This document shows positions 34,160 to 44,489 of a DNA stretch of 64,000 nucleotides, one piece after another. The translations under genes and the position numbers were made by a program. The stretch is from NCBI RefSeq assembly GCF_932294415.1, contig NC_065535.1, positions 93,016,862 through 93,080,861 on the forward strand. The letters run 5' to 3'. Under the pieces are notes generated by a model. It made no database searches, was not told the origin of the DNA, and saw only the letters and a program-made list of their open reading frames with translations. Position 1 is the stretch's first letter; every line of letters begins with the position of its first letter. This DNA comes from Quercus robur. Lineage: Eukaryota > Streptophyta > Magnoliopsida > Fagales > Fagaceae.

Positions 34160-34573
34160 TGTAAAATAGTTCCACCAGAACTCGAGTCTTATAGACTCGA
34201 GTTCTGTTCAAAGTTAACTACATTGTTTGGATAAGTAGATCTCGAGTCTTATAGACTCGGTTTGCGCCACGAAAAACTCGAGTCTATAAGACTCGAGATC
34301 CCTTGAAATTATTACTATTCTTATAATTAAATCTCGAGTCTTATAGACTCGGTTTGTGCCAAGCAAAACTCGAGTCTTTAAGACTCGAGATCCGCGTGGC
34401 AACTTTTGCCACCTCAGCAGTGCAGAACTAATGGAAAGCGAGTTTATGAGACTCGGTTTTTAAGTTGAATCTCGAGTTTCAAAAACTCGAGATGTTAGTT
34501 TTCTAAATTGTTTGAAAACGTGCCTAACTAACTAATTTGAATGGTTGAACGAATCTGATTTGCACAATACCTC
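34160..34573. repeat. Right terminal inverted repeat of the large MULE, with CTCGAG hairpins
   Basis: At least five palindromic CTCGAG units are present, for example GAACTCGAGTCTTATAGACT followed by CGAGTTC near 34173, ATCTCGAGTCTTATAGACTC near 34233, and CTCGAGTTTCAAAAACTCGAG at 34471-34491. The outer part, read on the minus strand, matches the left end (GTTAGTT, CAAACAATTT, AACATCTCGAGTTT). Confidence 0.65.
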
Positions 34574-34588
34574 TAAAAAGCCCCTTAA

Positions 34589-34591
<3 letters not shown>

Positions 34592-34624
<33 letters not shown>
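34592..34624. repeat. (AT)n microsatellite
   Basis: Perfect AT dinucleotide run about 33 bp long, just outside the MULE end and upstream of the cofactor A leader. Similar runs lie at about 3323-3350, 13037-13074, 21021-21038 and 47197-47216. A CT run is at about 34791-34810. Confidence 0.9.
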
Positions 34625-34628
<4 letters not shown>

Positions 34629-35345
34629 AGCCGATTATTTCTCTGGCCCAAACAGGCTCATCTCACGTGCCTCCCTCACTCTCCCTCACAAACACAGCAC
34701 AGCGGCATCTCTGTCTCTCAAATCAAATCAAACTACTCTTTCAAGTGCTCACCGGCGGTGATAATTGGCCAAGCAAGGTTAGAGGGTATCTCTCTCTCTC
34801 TCTCTCTCTTCAGTTTGATTGATTCAAGTTATGGGTATCAAGATTTAGTTCAGGACTCAAAATTATGGGTCAAATCATAAAACTTTATTGACATTTTTAA
34901 TCTGAAACTCTAGGGGCAAAAAGGGGCATAGGAAATTTTGATTTTCTCCCTTGTATCTAAGAATGAAATTAATGATTTTTAAACCATGATTTTTTGTTCA
35001 ATAAATTTGGTCCTGATACATGATTGTCTTTTAAGGAAATGTTTTTTTGTTATTATTATTATTTTGATAGGTAAGAAATGTGTAATATGTCTCAAATTAA
35101 AAGAATGTGAGCAAAGCTTAGGTACAATTTGTCGATTTCTTAGGTGCTGCAGTTTAGGTTGTCTAATTAAATTCGAAAAACATGATTGCATTAACCAATG
35201 CAGCACAAACAATGTTGTTGATAAGAACAACTAAATTCAATACAGTCATGTGTTTGAATTTAACTGAGGAACCTAAGATTCATGTAATGTGCAAAAATTC
35301 ATGTAGGGTTTTTTTTTTTTTTTCCTATGATAGGTTCAGGTTCAT

Positions 35346-37980
35346 ATGGCAACCTTAAGAAATCTGAAAATCAAGACAGGAACTTGTAAACGTATTGTTA
35401 AGGAGTTGCATTCGTATGAGAAAGAGGTTGAGAGAGAAGCTGCCAAAACAGCAGACATGAAAGAGAAAGGAGCTGACCCATACGACCTTAAGCAACAGGT
35501 ATGATATGGCAGACTAAAAATCATACTTCAGAATGCATTGTTAAAAACCTCAATTCCCTATTTGACTAAAGGAATGAGAATCTATTCATATTCGAAAGTA
35601 TCACCAACGACCTTTACGTCAAATCAGATGGCATTCTTGGTGTTTCCAATAGAGATGTTCAAGTTCAAATCCCCCCTCCCCTACGTAAAATGGATTTAAA
35701 AAGATACCTGTAGTATCCTACTTAGACGCTCTACGGTTGACCCTAATTAATATATTGAGCATCCATAGCCAATCCCAAAAAAATTGGGACTGGTACTTAT
35801 TGTTGTTGAATCCTACTTAGAAGTTCTCATTTTGTTGTATCTTTGAACAGGAAAATGTGCTTGCTGAGTCAAGGATGATGATACCTGATTGTCGCAAGCG
35901 TCTAGAGGCCTCATTAGCTGACCTGAAAGGAACTTTGGTATTGTATCATTTTTTTCTTGAGTGCTTTCTGAATATCACCTTTTTATTGCTTCCATTCTAA
36001 GCATGCCACCTTTATTATATACCAGAATACATGGTAATTTTTTCATGCTATCCCTTTCTCCATAGCTTTCAGCAGTGGGAACATATAGGGTCAGTGCTCT
36101 AAATTTGTGATTTTAATGGATTATTTCTTTTAGGACTGGATAATTAGATTACTGACACTGCCCTGCCCTTCTAACCGTGGGTTCTGGCACACGTAATTTT
36201 TTCATGCTTTCCCGTATGTTGTTTTGGGCAATAACTATGGACACAGGCAGGTTGAAGGTTAATTCAATGAGATCATCACAGTTTGTACTTCATTGCATTG
36301 ATGGTTGGGTTGTAGGGGAGAATGTTACTAATTCATGTTCTCTATGGCTTATGTACTAAGTATTGCAATAGGACTGGACAAGTAGATTACTGACTGTGGT
36401 CCACCCTTGTAGACTGGGGTTGCAAGTTGCAACACATTTAAATGGGCAGGACTCTGGGTCAAGTGATTCTTGGCAATCAAATGTGTTTTAGCATCATCAA
36501 GCTAAAGGCTTCATCTATGAGATTGTTGCAAATTATAGACTCTTTATAGCATTGACCTTTAAGACTAGAGGGCTAAGGCAAGAAGTATATGAAAAATTAT
36601 GCTTTAAATGGATTGTGACCATGGGATTACTGACTCTGGTGACTGGTGACCCTTCTAATTTGTGGGTTGTGACACATTTTGATGGGCTGAGACTCTGAAG
36701 TGATCACTTTTGTTCAGAAATGTCTTGGCAGATCAAAGGACATTAAGAATTGATCATTCTCTCAATTTACATGCCTTTATACATACTGAAGTGCATCTTC
36801 TTGATTGGTATAAGCAATGTAGCATTTTAAATTAGGTTAAAATTTTAGATTTTCTGACCAGGTTTGGTTTCTTTACAAATATATTATTGGAAGGTAAAGG
36901 TAACTCCCAAAAGTGGCCCTTTTTTCAAACTTAAGTGTGTGTCTGCCGGAAAAGGTTTCTCTCCAAACTAATTTACAGAGAAACCTGTCAAACTTTGCCG
37001 ATATCTTTTTATTGGATGATGTGAATTTTGAAAATCTAACCATTGAATTGCATGTTCTTATTATGTCCTCCATGCTTACAAAATTTCAAAAAGATCAATG
37101 ATCAATAGTGATATCATCAATTAAATGTTTAAATTTGAAGTTTTTGTGATCTAAAATTATTCATAAAAAATAAGTATATTGATCGAATAGTACATAACAT
37201 CCGATTTAAACGAAATTTGACATATGTGTGAAGAACATAAAGAACACAAAATACAATAATTAGATTTTCAAAATTCACATCCAATATAAGAGAAGTTTGA
37301 AGGGAAACCTTGTCCTAATTTTAAAAGGGCTTTGCATTGAATAACAAGGAAATTTCTTGTTTAAGTGGTTTCATCTCCAGAATATGGAGCCTACTGGTGA
37401 GCACCTCTTGATGTTTCTAAGGGAGACATCTAGAATTTAAATCCCCCTTCCCCACCTATTGAATTATCCAAAAAAAAAAATCTCCAGAATATGGAGCAAT
37501 GAATAAGATTATTTATTTAATACATGAAAGGTAGGTTTGTTTGTTTCCCACTTTTGCTTCTGACTCTTCCCTTTATGAGAGAGATGGGGAAGGATGCTGT
37601 TATACTCCATAACATTGAGTTGAAGTAGCCATTATTATTTATTTGCCAACTGAATTGCAAACTTTACAAGTGCTTTAGGGAACCAAAAGTAACAAGTTAC
37701 TGTCATGTCATGTCTAAGTACTCCTGCCTTTGCTGGTGTTTGGTACATATGCTTCGCTGTAGTTAGCCGCTAGCATGAATGTCTTTCCCCATTTATGGAG
37801 ACTCATCATTCATGTAAACGAAGGATTAGTCAATAGAGTGAACTGAGTTTTATGAAATGCATTCTGCTTCATTTTCAGGCTGAGCTGGAGGAGTCAAACC
37901 AAAAGGAAGGCATGGAGATTGAGGAAGCAAAAAGCACTATAGTGGAGGTTGAACAGTTGTTTCAAACAACTGAAGCTTAA
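35346..37980 (+). CDS. TFCA: Tubulin-folding cofactor A (TBCA), complete
   Basis: Three exons, 35346-35498, 35851-35937 and 37879-37980, encode 113 aa, the same length as Arabidopsis KIESEL/TFCA. The product starts MATLRNLKIKTGTCKRIVKE and keeps the family's helical blocks: KEVEREAAKTADMKEKGADP, then YDLKQQENVLAESRMMIPD, then RLEASLADLKGTLAELEESN. It ends EVEQLFQTTEA. It folds as a three-helix bundle that holds beta-tubulin during tubulin heterodimer assembly in the cytosol. The 5' leader begins near 34640 and is split by an intron with donor CAAG/GTTAGA at 34777-34778 and acceptor TTCAG at 35339, six bases before the ATG. All junctions are in frame. The right end of the large MULE lies only about 70 bp upstream of the apparent leader. 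Its convergent neighbour is the DUF1005 gene. Confidence 0.95.
35615..35695 (+). mobile_element. SINE-like remnant in TFCA intron 1
   Basis: Contains GTTCAAATCCCCCCTCCCC, which resembles the box B and tail of the SINE at 37391-37480. No target duplication found. Tentative. Confidence 0.3.
37391..37480 (+). mobile_element. 5'-truncated SINE with 17-18-bp target duplication, in TFCA intron 2
   Basis: A 90-bp insert ending in a poly-A run is flanked by ATCTCCAGAATATGGAGC at 37373-37390 and 37480-37497, a perfect direct repeat. The insert has the AATTTAAATCCCCCTTCCCC string seen in other plant SINE tails. Long perfect target duplications with an A-tail are diagnostic of LINE-mobilised insertion and suggest a recent event. 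Confidence 0.85.
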
Positions 37981-38269
37981 TTTTGTGTTAATGGAGGGAG
38001 TTTGACTTTATATATAAGTTGTCCTCCCATTTACAGCCAGTTTGCATGGAGTGCATCTTGATGAGATTTGGAACCTTGATTTTTTGTGAGCCTTATTAGT
38101 CTCTTTTCTGTTGTTGGTGTCTAAAAAGTTAAAAAGATAATTTTATGAATAGAATTTTCTCTTGCCAGATTTGTTTCTATTTGGCATGTTTACTTATTTT
38201 GTTTATACTATAAATCAAATGTGTTCCTTTTTGTTCCATTTTATGGGACCTGATTGAGGGACAAGAAAA

Positions 38270-38439
38270 CAATGGAAACTAACTTGGTTTACAAGAACAA
38301 CCGCAGCGACTACCTAAAGTTTTTGTATCATGTGATTTTAATTTTGATGTCAATATGTGGACAAAGCATCAGGGCTTCCTCTCTCTCAGCTGCTGATCAT
38401 GGCTTCCTTAATCTGGCTGTTGGATTAACTAGTGAGTAG
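38270..38439 (+). other. Small unrecognised ORF
   Basis: An ATG-led frame reads METNLVYKNNRSDYLKFLYH, then a hydrophobic VILILMSICG stretch. It lies in the 3' flank of the cofactor A gene, where convergent 3' UTRs are expected. Probably not a gene. Confidence 0.15.
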
Positions 38440-39359
38440 AGAGCGATTTTGAAAAAGAAAGAAAAACTGTTGGATTAGACCATAGTCTTTGAGAATACTT
38501 TCAAAATGATACCATTGATCCGCTTGGGATTAAAATTCCTGATTCTTGTGCATAGTATGATTTATGAAACCCTTCTTTCCCAATTTAGTAATTGAACAAA
38601 CCTTGGAATTCATCAAGTTCAATCAGATTTCAAGAATGTTCAAATATTATTCCCCTGTACAATGTATCTGTCCTTTTTGTAATCATTTTTGGCTGAAGAG
38701 CTGGCAGCAATAAACATTCTTCTACTTTGAACGCCTGAAAAGCAGCACAACACAATGCATTAAGCCCTTTCCTTTAGTTCAGGTGGGAAGCCCTTAGCTC
38801 AACACATCTAAGTCATACTCCATAGGAAATCAGGACAAACCATATTTCAGTTAACAAGATTTCAGTCCAAAATGCTTTTCACTTAATTCTGCTCATATTG
38901 CAATAGAGTGGACAAAACATACTCAATTTTTTTGGAAAGAACTGTAGTAAACAGGATATAAGAGAGGTTATCAATATGGATTACCCTACTCCCAGCAAGT
39001 CAACTAGTTACCTGTGTCCCAATTAGTTAAACCCTATGACAATCTGTTAATTCAGCCTTTAATAACTTTAAAAGTTTTGGGAATATCCTCTGTGGAAATA
39101 TGAACAGCAACTAAGTTCACAACTTCTGGTGGATTTTGGAAAGAAAATACCACCCCCAGAAACCCAAAAAAATGTACAAAAGCCCCAAGTGATGCATGGG
39201 CAGATTGCTCTCTTGCAATCTGTAAATACTATGCTTGAGTCAAACAATTTTTGGAAGTCAGTATCTAATTAGGGAATCCTGTACAATGCCAAATATCCCA
39301 GCAATCATAGAAAAAGTATTGTGTTCGTGGAAATTAATCATCACAATTTTCTACATACA

Positions 39360-41427
39360 TCACAAAGAATGGTGAGACCCTCTCTTGATCTTCCTACGGA
39401 AGGGCCTGCATGCCTCAATGCTGAGATCAACAGCTGCTGCAAGTGCCATGAAAATGGCAGCATCCTCCACACATGTTACATGTCGCATGGCCAGTTGTAC
39501 CAATGGCTTGCTACTCTTCCCTTCCCCTTGCACTCTACAGCTCATGACAAAACCTCCAACAGCTAAAGCCAAAGCTGCAAAGTCTCCACTGCTTTGCGGG
39601 CTTGGTATTGGACTTGCTGCTGCTGCTCGCATCTGTCTGTCAGTGTCTATGAAAAACTCCCCACCCTTTTCAGCATTGATAAAAATCTCAGACACGAGAA
39701 GCTCCCCTCCCTCTTGGCCATCAGAAAGAAGGCGAAATCGACAGCAGACAGAATCTCTGATGCCACGTTCACGCCATGCCTCAAGCTTTCCCCATGGCTG
39801 CCAACTCTCAGGCCTGCAAATATCAGGGCGAACAATTAACCAAGCTCCTGGGTTGGACCTGGCCACCCAATCACAACCTGTTGCTGGCACAAATGGAGTT
39901 GTAATAAAGGCGGCGGCAACAGCCGAGCCAGAGAGATCATGTATCTTCACCTTCCACCCCTTCCTTTCTCTTCTCTCCATCTCTAGGTCAGAACCATCAG
40001 CAGAAACTGACCAGTAAGTGCTCAATGGATCCACCTGGGGTACCCTGTCAATTCATTATCATTAATCACTATCAAAAAATTAATGTAAAACAAAAGTTCA
40101 TCCTACTCAATTACATGACTAACAGAGAAACGGAAACAAGAAAATAGTATAAAAATACTTTTCATGCACAATATTTGTCACAAAAAGCAAGAGACCCATG
40201 GTTACATTTCCCATTGTTCATTGGTGGTCAAATAGAGCATCAAGAAAGATCACTTCCTTTGCCAATTCTATTATAAGGAAGAAAAGTTTCATGCTTCTTT
40301 CACTCACAAGGTGCATGTCACCCAAAGTTCCATCTACCTTAAAGGAGTATCTCCTGAAACAGATGTAGCCAAAACTACACCATTCATAAAGCTTACCCAT
40401 CCTACAAGAATCTAAAGCTAGCAAGACCTTTTGAAAACTTAATAAGAATATTAAATTTTTCTCAAGATATCAATATTAGATACTCTCCACACTATAGATA
40501 AAACATTTGAAATGACACAATTATTAATGAAAAATAAAAAATATAATAATCTTCTTAAAATGTCCTTTACTCTTTCTTAGAAATGGAACGACTTTTAATA
40601 ATAATCTTTTCTGTATTTTTTTATTTATAAAAAGGATAATATAGAAAATGAAATATTCACTTTTGGAAAGTTTCATATATTTGGGATGACAACGGACAAC
40701 CCCAAAAATTTTTTTAAAAAAAGCTATCATAGATTTTGGCATGGAAGGTAATCCTCTTATCAAGTTTGAAGGTTTTATATGACTGATCAAAGTAGAAGAG
40801 ATCATGTAAATCATATCACCTTTCTCGACTAAACTTGCAACTGAAGATAGGCTGCTTAATGGAACCTTGAAGTTGAACTATTTGAGGACTCAATCTGGTC
40901 AAATCTTCAAACTTGAAAACGTATCTTGGATCAGGGTCCAGTTTCACTCTCAAATGAAGCTCTGCTCCTGGTCTTCCACTTTCCTGCTTGCTTTTGCCAA
41001 TACCAATCCAACCATTAAAAAGAATCACTGGCCTCCCTTCACCCCATTCAGGACCTACCTCCAGTTTAAACGTCCCAATCTGCTGCCTCTTGATGCCTAC
41101 ACCACAATGGGACCCCTTCCTTCCTGAAAAAACAGCAATCTCCAAACACGAATGACTGCTATAAAAACAGCCAGGTGCCAACAATGCGTTCAGATCAGAT
41201 TCTTCAAGATAAAAGCTCGAGGCAATGCTGTGAGAATCATGTGTAACTTCAGGAGAGGTTATTAAGGGTACTGATGTAGTCTGCACGGGAAAACCTCGAA
41301 GACGAATTTCGCATGAACATGGCGAAGAGATTGCATGAATTCCAGAATTCACAGAGTTCAAAGCTGCTCCAGGTATCCTCAGCCACAATGAGCCTATAGA
41401 CAATCTAATAAAAGCCTGAGGATCCAT
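39360..41427 (-). CDS. DUF1005 family protein (ASG1-like), complete
   Basis: Two exons, 40820-41427 and 39360-40044, encode 430 aa, the usual size for DUF1005. I chose the ATG at 41427, which starts MDPQAFIRLSIGSLWLRIPG; an upstream in-frame GTG is ignored. Family blocks are present: SPCSCEIRLRGFPVQT, GCFYSSHSCLEIAVFSGRKG, PVILFNGWIGIGK, DPRYVFKFEDL, QLQGSIKQPIFSCKFSRER. Then in exon 2 come KGWKVKIHDLSGSAVAAAFI, TPFVPATGCDWVARSNPGAW, WGKLEAWRERG, SPQSSGDFAALALAVGGFVM and a final RPFRRKIKRGS. The junction splits an AGG codon. Arabidopsis ASG1 (At5g17640) is an abiotic-stress gene of this family; the biochemical role is unknown. A leader intron is likely, with a donor ACAG/GTGAGTC near 44328 and acceptors near 41455 or 41487. 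It converges on TFCA. Confidence 0.92.
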
Positions 41428-44400
41428 TATGGTCACAAATCTTTTGCCATTGTAGATCTATTCTTAAATAGTTCAAGAACCCTGTGGCATCAGGAGACAA
41501 GTGACAATTAGGCAGCAAACAAAAACTTCCATCTATGTTATCAGGTGTTCCCATTTAATGTTCCTATTCTTGCGGTGATAATTTTAACAATTTGCAGCAA
41601 GTAAGAAATACCCTTTATTAAAAATGAAAATCTAAAACAGAGAGGTGAAGAGGAGCCATCAGAATTGTAGTTCATAAAAGTAAAATGATGATAAGCTGAT
41701 GTAGGATAAAAATAAAAAATAAAAAATAAAAGTCTTATTGCCAAACTATCAACATGTGGTCAGTTTGTTGAAAAATAGGTTACACTTTGACCAAAAGAAG
41801 AAACAGGGTTACATCATTTGTGTGGAAATATACTCATACATAGATTATTTATGTATCTAAGGGCCCATGCATTGATATGAGTTTTGTCAAACATTAGGAA
41901 TTTCTTGACCATTTGCACCAAACAAGCAGCCTATCAACTCATGCTAAATACTACTAATTTCAACAACCGAACAACAAATTACAAGGAGTAGCATCATTGA
42001 TACAGGAAAACAAGAATTTGTTGTATGGGCCTCTGTCTGAACCTCTCAATCCAATTCATTACTGGATTAATAAATGGAAATAAAGAATCAACCAGAACCG
42101 ATTAGAAAGAACACACTAACAGATTTTTAACATGCAACCAATTTTGTTCAATCAAAAGGTAACTTCTGTTTTGGCTTCTGCAAACATATGTATAAAAGAT
42201 ACTAAATGTGAACAAGATCTTGCTTTCTTGTCTGACATTCCTTTTGTTTATTGGCAACATTTAGATAGAAGAAAAGAATATGCTTAATAATTCCTTAAGA
42301 AAGAAAGATATCTTATCGAAATTAGGCACATCAGCTAGTTTCTCAAAGAAGGGAAGCTGTGTTAGAGCTAAAAATATTGATATCTAAGCAAGCTTAGAAT
42401 CAAATCAGTTTTCATCTTAGGTAAAACATTTCTTTTGACTCTTTTTGGAAGGGTTGGACTCAGCATACACGTGACTCCCCTCTTTGTCAAGATTTTCCAT
42501 GCCATAAGTGGTTCCAATATATGTCTTTTTGTTGCAGGCATCTCATAATTTTCCTTGTGGGTATTATTTATTAAAATCTAGTAGTATTGCATTAGGTACT
42601 TCCTCTGCTTGCTTTTACACCAATATCACAAAGCAGGATTATGCTTATAGTTGTTTCATTAACATTGCTTTATTTTTCACACTTTAACTGGAACTTATAT
42701 CCTATTTTGGAAGAATTGATCTTTTGCTCTTTTAAGTCTGATAACATGAGAAACTCAAATAAGCAAATGATCTAAATATGATCAGTTAAGTTGAGCTTTT
42801 AGCATAATCCATCCAAGTCCCAAACCAATAATCTCAGGACTTTCCTTTTCCTGCATTTTCTTTTCAAATAAACAGAAAATACGATTCTGAGAAATCAATT
42901 TGCACTTCAAATTATTTACAAAAGAATGACAAAATACTTATAAAATCAACAAACTTTGGAGTGGTAAGTGGGTAAGCAACCAAAACATGCCAACAAAACT
43001 CTTGCACCCAAAAGATAATTGATATAAAAGGAAGTACTATAACTATAAGCAAAAAAATTTATTCAAACCAAGGTGTTACCTGTTGGCCCACATAGAAAAA
43101 AAATAATAATAAATCCTTCAAGTTTAGCTAAGAAATGAGCAAACCACAAATGAAATCCCAACCAAAAGTAGCTCACTACTTAAGCACAAACAAAAACCAA
43201 GAGCAAACAGATAGCAACCAAAGTCAAAACCACATAATAAGCAGTTTGAAAAGAAAGAAAAGCAAAACTAGAAGATGATATGAAACTAAAACAAAACAAG
43301 AATAAATAATTAAAATAAATATATAAAAGACCCTTCAACTTACCTTTCTTCATAACAACATTTGAGAATTGGGGGCATGAGATCCTTTGACTCTCTTTCT
43401 CTGTATCTAGCTCTAAACAAAGTGTTGGGTTTGGCTCTCTAAAGTCTACAGTAAATAAAAAATAATGTGGGAATTTCAATAATAGTAATGATTGCGGGAG
43501 GGATTAGTTGAACAAACAGATACAGTTCCCAAAATGAACTTTGTATTCCATCCATAACTATTATTATAACTATTAAAGTTTTGGTAATTGAAATTAAACA
43601 ATGTCTCCTACTTACTTACGATGGGGATTATAATAACACCCTGTAGCCTGTGCACGAATCACAAGGACAACCCCACCCAAATCACACACTCTCTCTCTCT
43701 CTCTCTATGGACTTTGGCTTCAACTTCAACCAGCTCAAGAAGGCTTAAAATCCTAATTTTCAAGACATTATAGGCAAACCTCTAGTATCTACTCCATGAT
43801 AATCGTCTTTTACAGTCAGGCTAAGTCTCCAATGTAAGCGAGATTTGAACCCAATTCTTTACCAATTGAGCTAACTAAAACCCGCATAAATCTTGCTTCA
43901 CACGAGCACAATACATCTCCCCATTCTCTTAAACTAGTTATACCCACTTTCCAAAATCCTAACCAAAAACAACCCATAACAGCCCAAAACAAATAATCAG
44001 CTCCCCTCTCTCACCTTTTCCTATATGGTTCCAAAACAACACAAGCAATCACCCACCCACTCTCCACTCTCATCACAACAACCATGAACTTTTGATTTTC
44101 ACCTTCCATACAATACAAATTAAAAACGCTATTCATTCAAAGCATTTAACAAGTTCAGCTAAAGTGATCATAATTCAGATTCCTTAACTAACACATGGGA
44201 TTTTCTCAAAAACTCCCATGTCTAAAAAAAAAAAAAGAAACATAAGTACTTCATTTTTCAGCTCTAGAGTTTACACTCTTTCCCACTCATGTTTAGTTCA
44301 GTTTCAATCAAAAACAAAAAGACTCACCTGTGTTTGGTCCCAAAGCGTCGGGTCGGGTCCTTGAGGAAACAAAAGGCTAAAGGTCAAGACCGTGGCGTTG

Positions 44401-44480
44401 AGGTTTGAGCAGAAGTGGGTGAGTCAGAGAAAGAGCCAGAGCCAGAGTCATGAATGTGTCTGAGAGGAGTTGAATGAACA
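41428..44480 (-). promoter_or_regulatory. Probable DUF1005 5' leader with long intron and a short uORF
   Basis: On the minus strand a consensus donor CACAG/GTGAGTC lies at about 44328, with CG-rich leader-like sequence upstream (44330-44480). Candidate acceptors GCCACAG (near 41487) and AATAG (near 41455) follow. If the last part is in the mRNA it carries an upstream ATG at about 41447 with the five-codon frame MAKDL and a stop, 20 bp before the main ATG. The 3-kb interval otherwise shows no ORF of note. Inferred from splice consensus only. Confidence 0.4.
43790..43885 (-). mobile_element. tRNA-derived SINE remnant
   Basis: On the minus strand it reads TTAGCTCAATTGGTAAAG (A-box-like) and GGGTTCAAATCTCG (B-box-like), too close together for a real tRNA gene. 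It fits a decayed SINE head. No target duplication seen. Confidence 0.4.
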
Positions 44481-44489
44481 AGGAAGAAA

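Larger units (their letters stand above)
10471..34573. mobile_element. Candidate 24-kb Mutator-like element (MULE) with transposase and PMD gene
   Basis: A candidate 9-bp target duplication, TAAAAAGCC, lies at 10462-10470 and 34574-34582; 9 bp is the Mutator signature. The inward sequences are degenerate inverted repeats. About 40-90 bp in, both ends share GTTAGTT, AAACAATTT and ACTAACATCTCGAG-like strings (left 10511-10600, right 34430-34530 read on the minus strand), followed by CTCGAG hairpins. Inside are an intact MuDR-type transposase (-) and an intact PMD gene (+), convergent like mudrA and mudrB of maize MuDR. Host gene fragments (OSCA, VPS8, TyrRS) and nested insertions account for the size. 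The exact ends rest on the TSD match and are the weakest point; the outermost 20 bp of the two ends match only about half. Confidence 0.6.

Noticed and set aside
39385-40017. 210-codon plus-strand ORF
   Set aside because: Antisense to exon 2 of the DUF1005 gene, which has clear family homology; the plus-strand product shows none.
43800-43885. tRNA gene on the minus strand
   Set aside because: A- and B-box-like strings are too close together and no cloverleaf can be drawn; listed as a SINE remnant.
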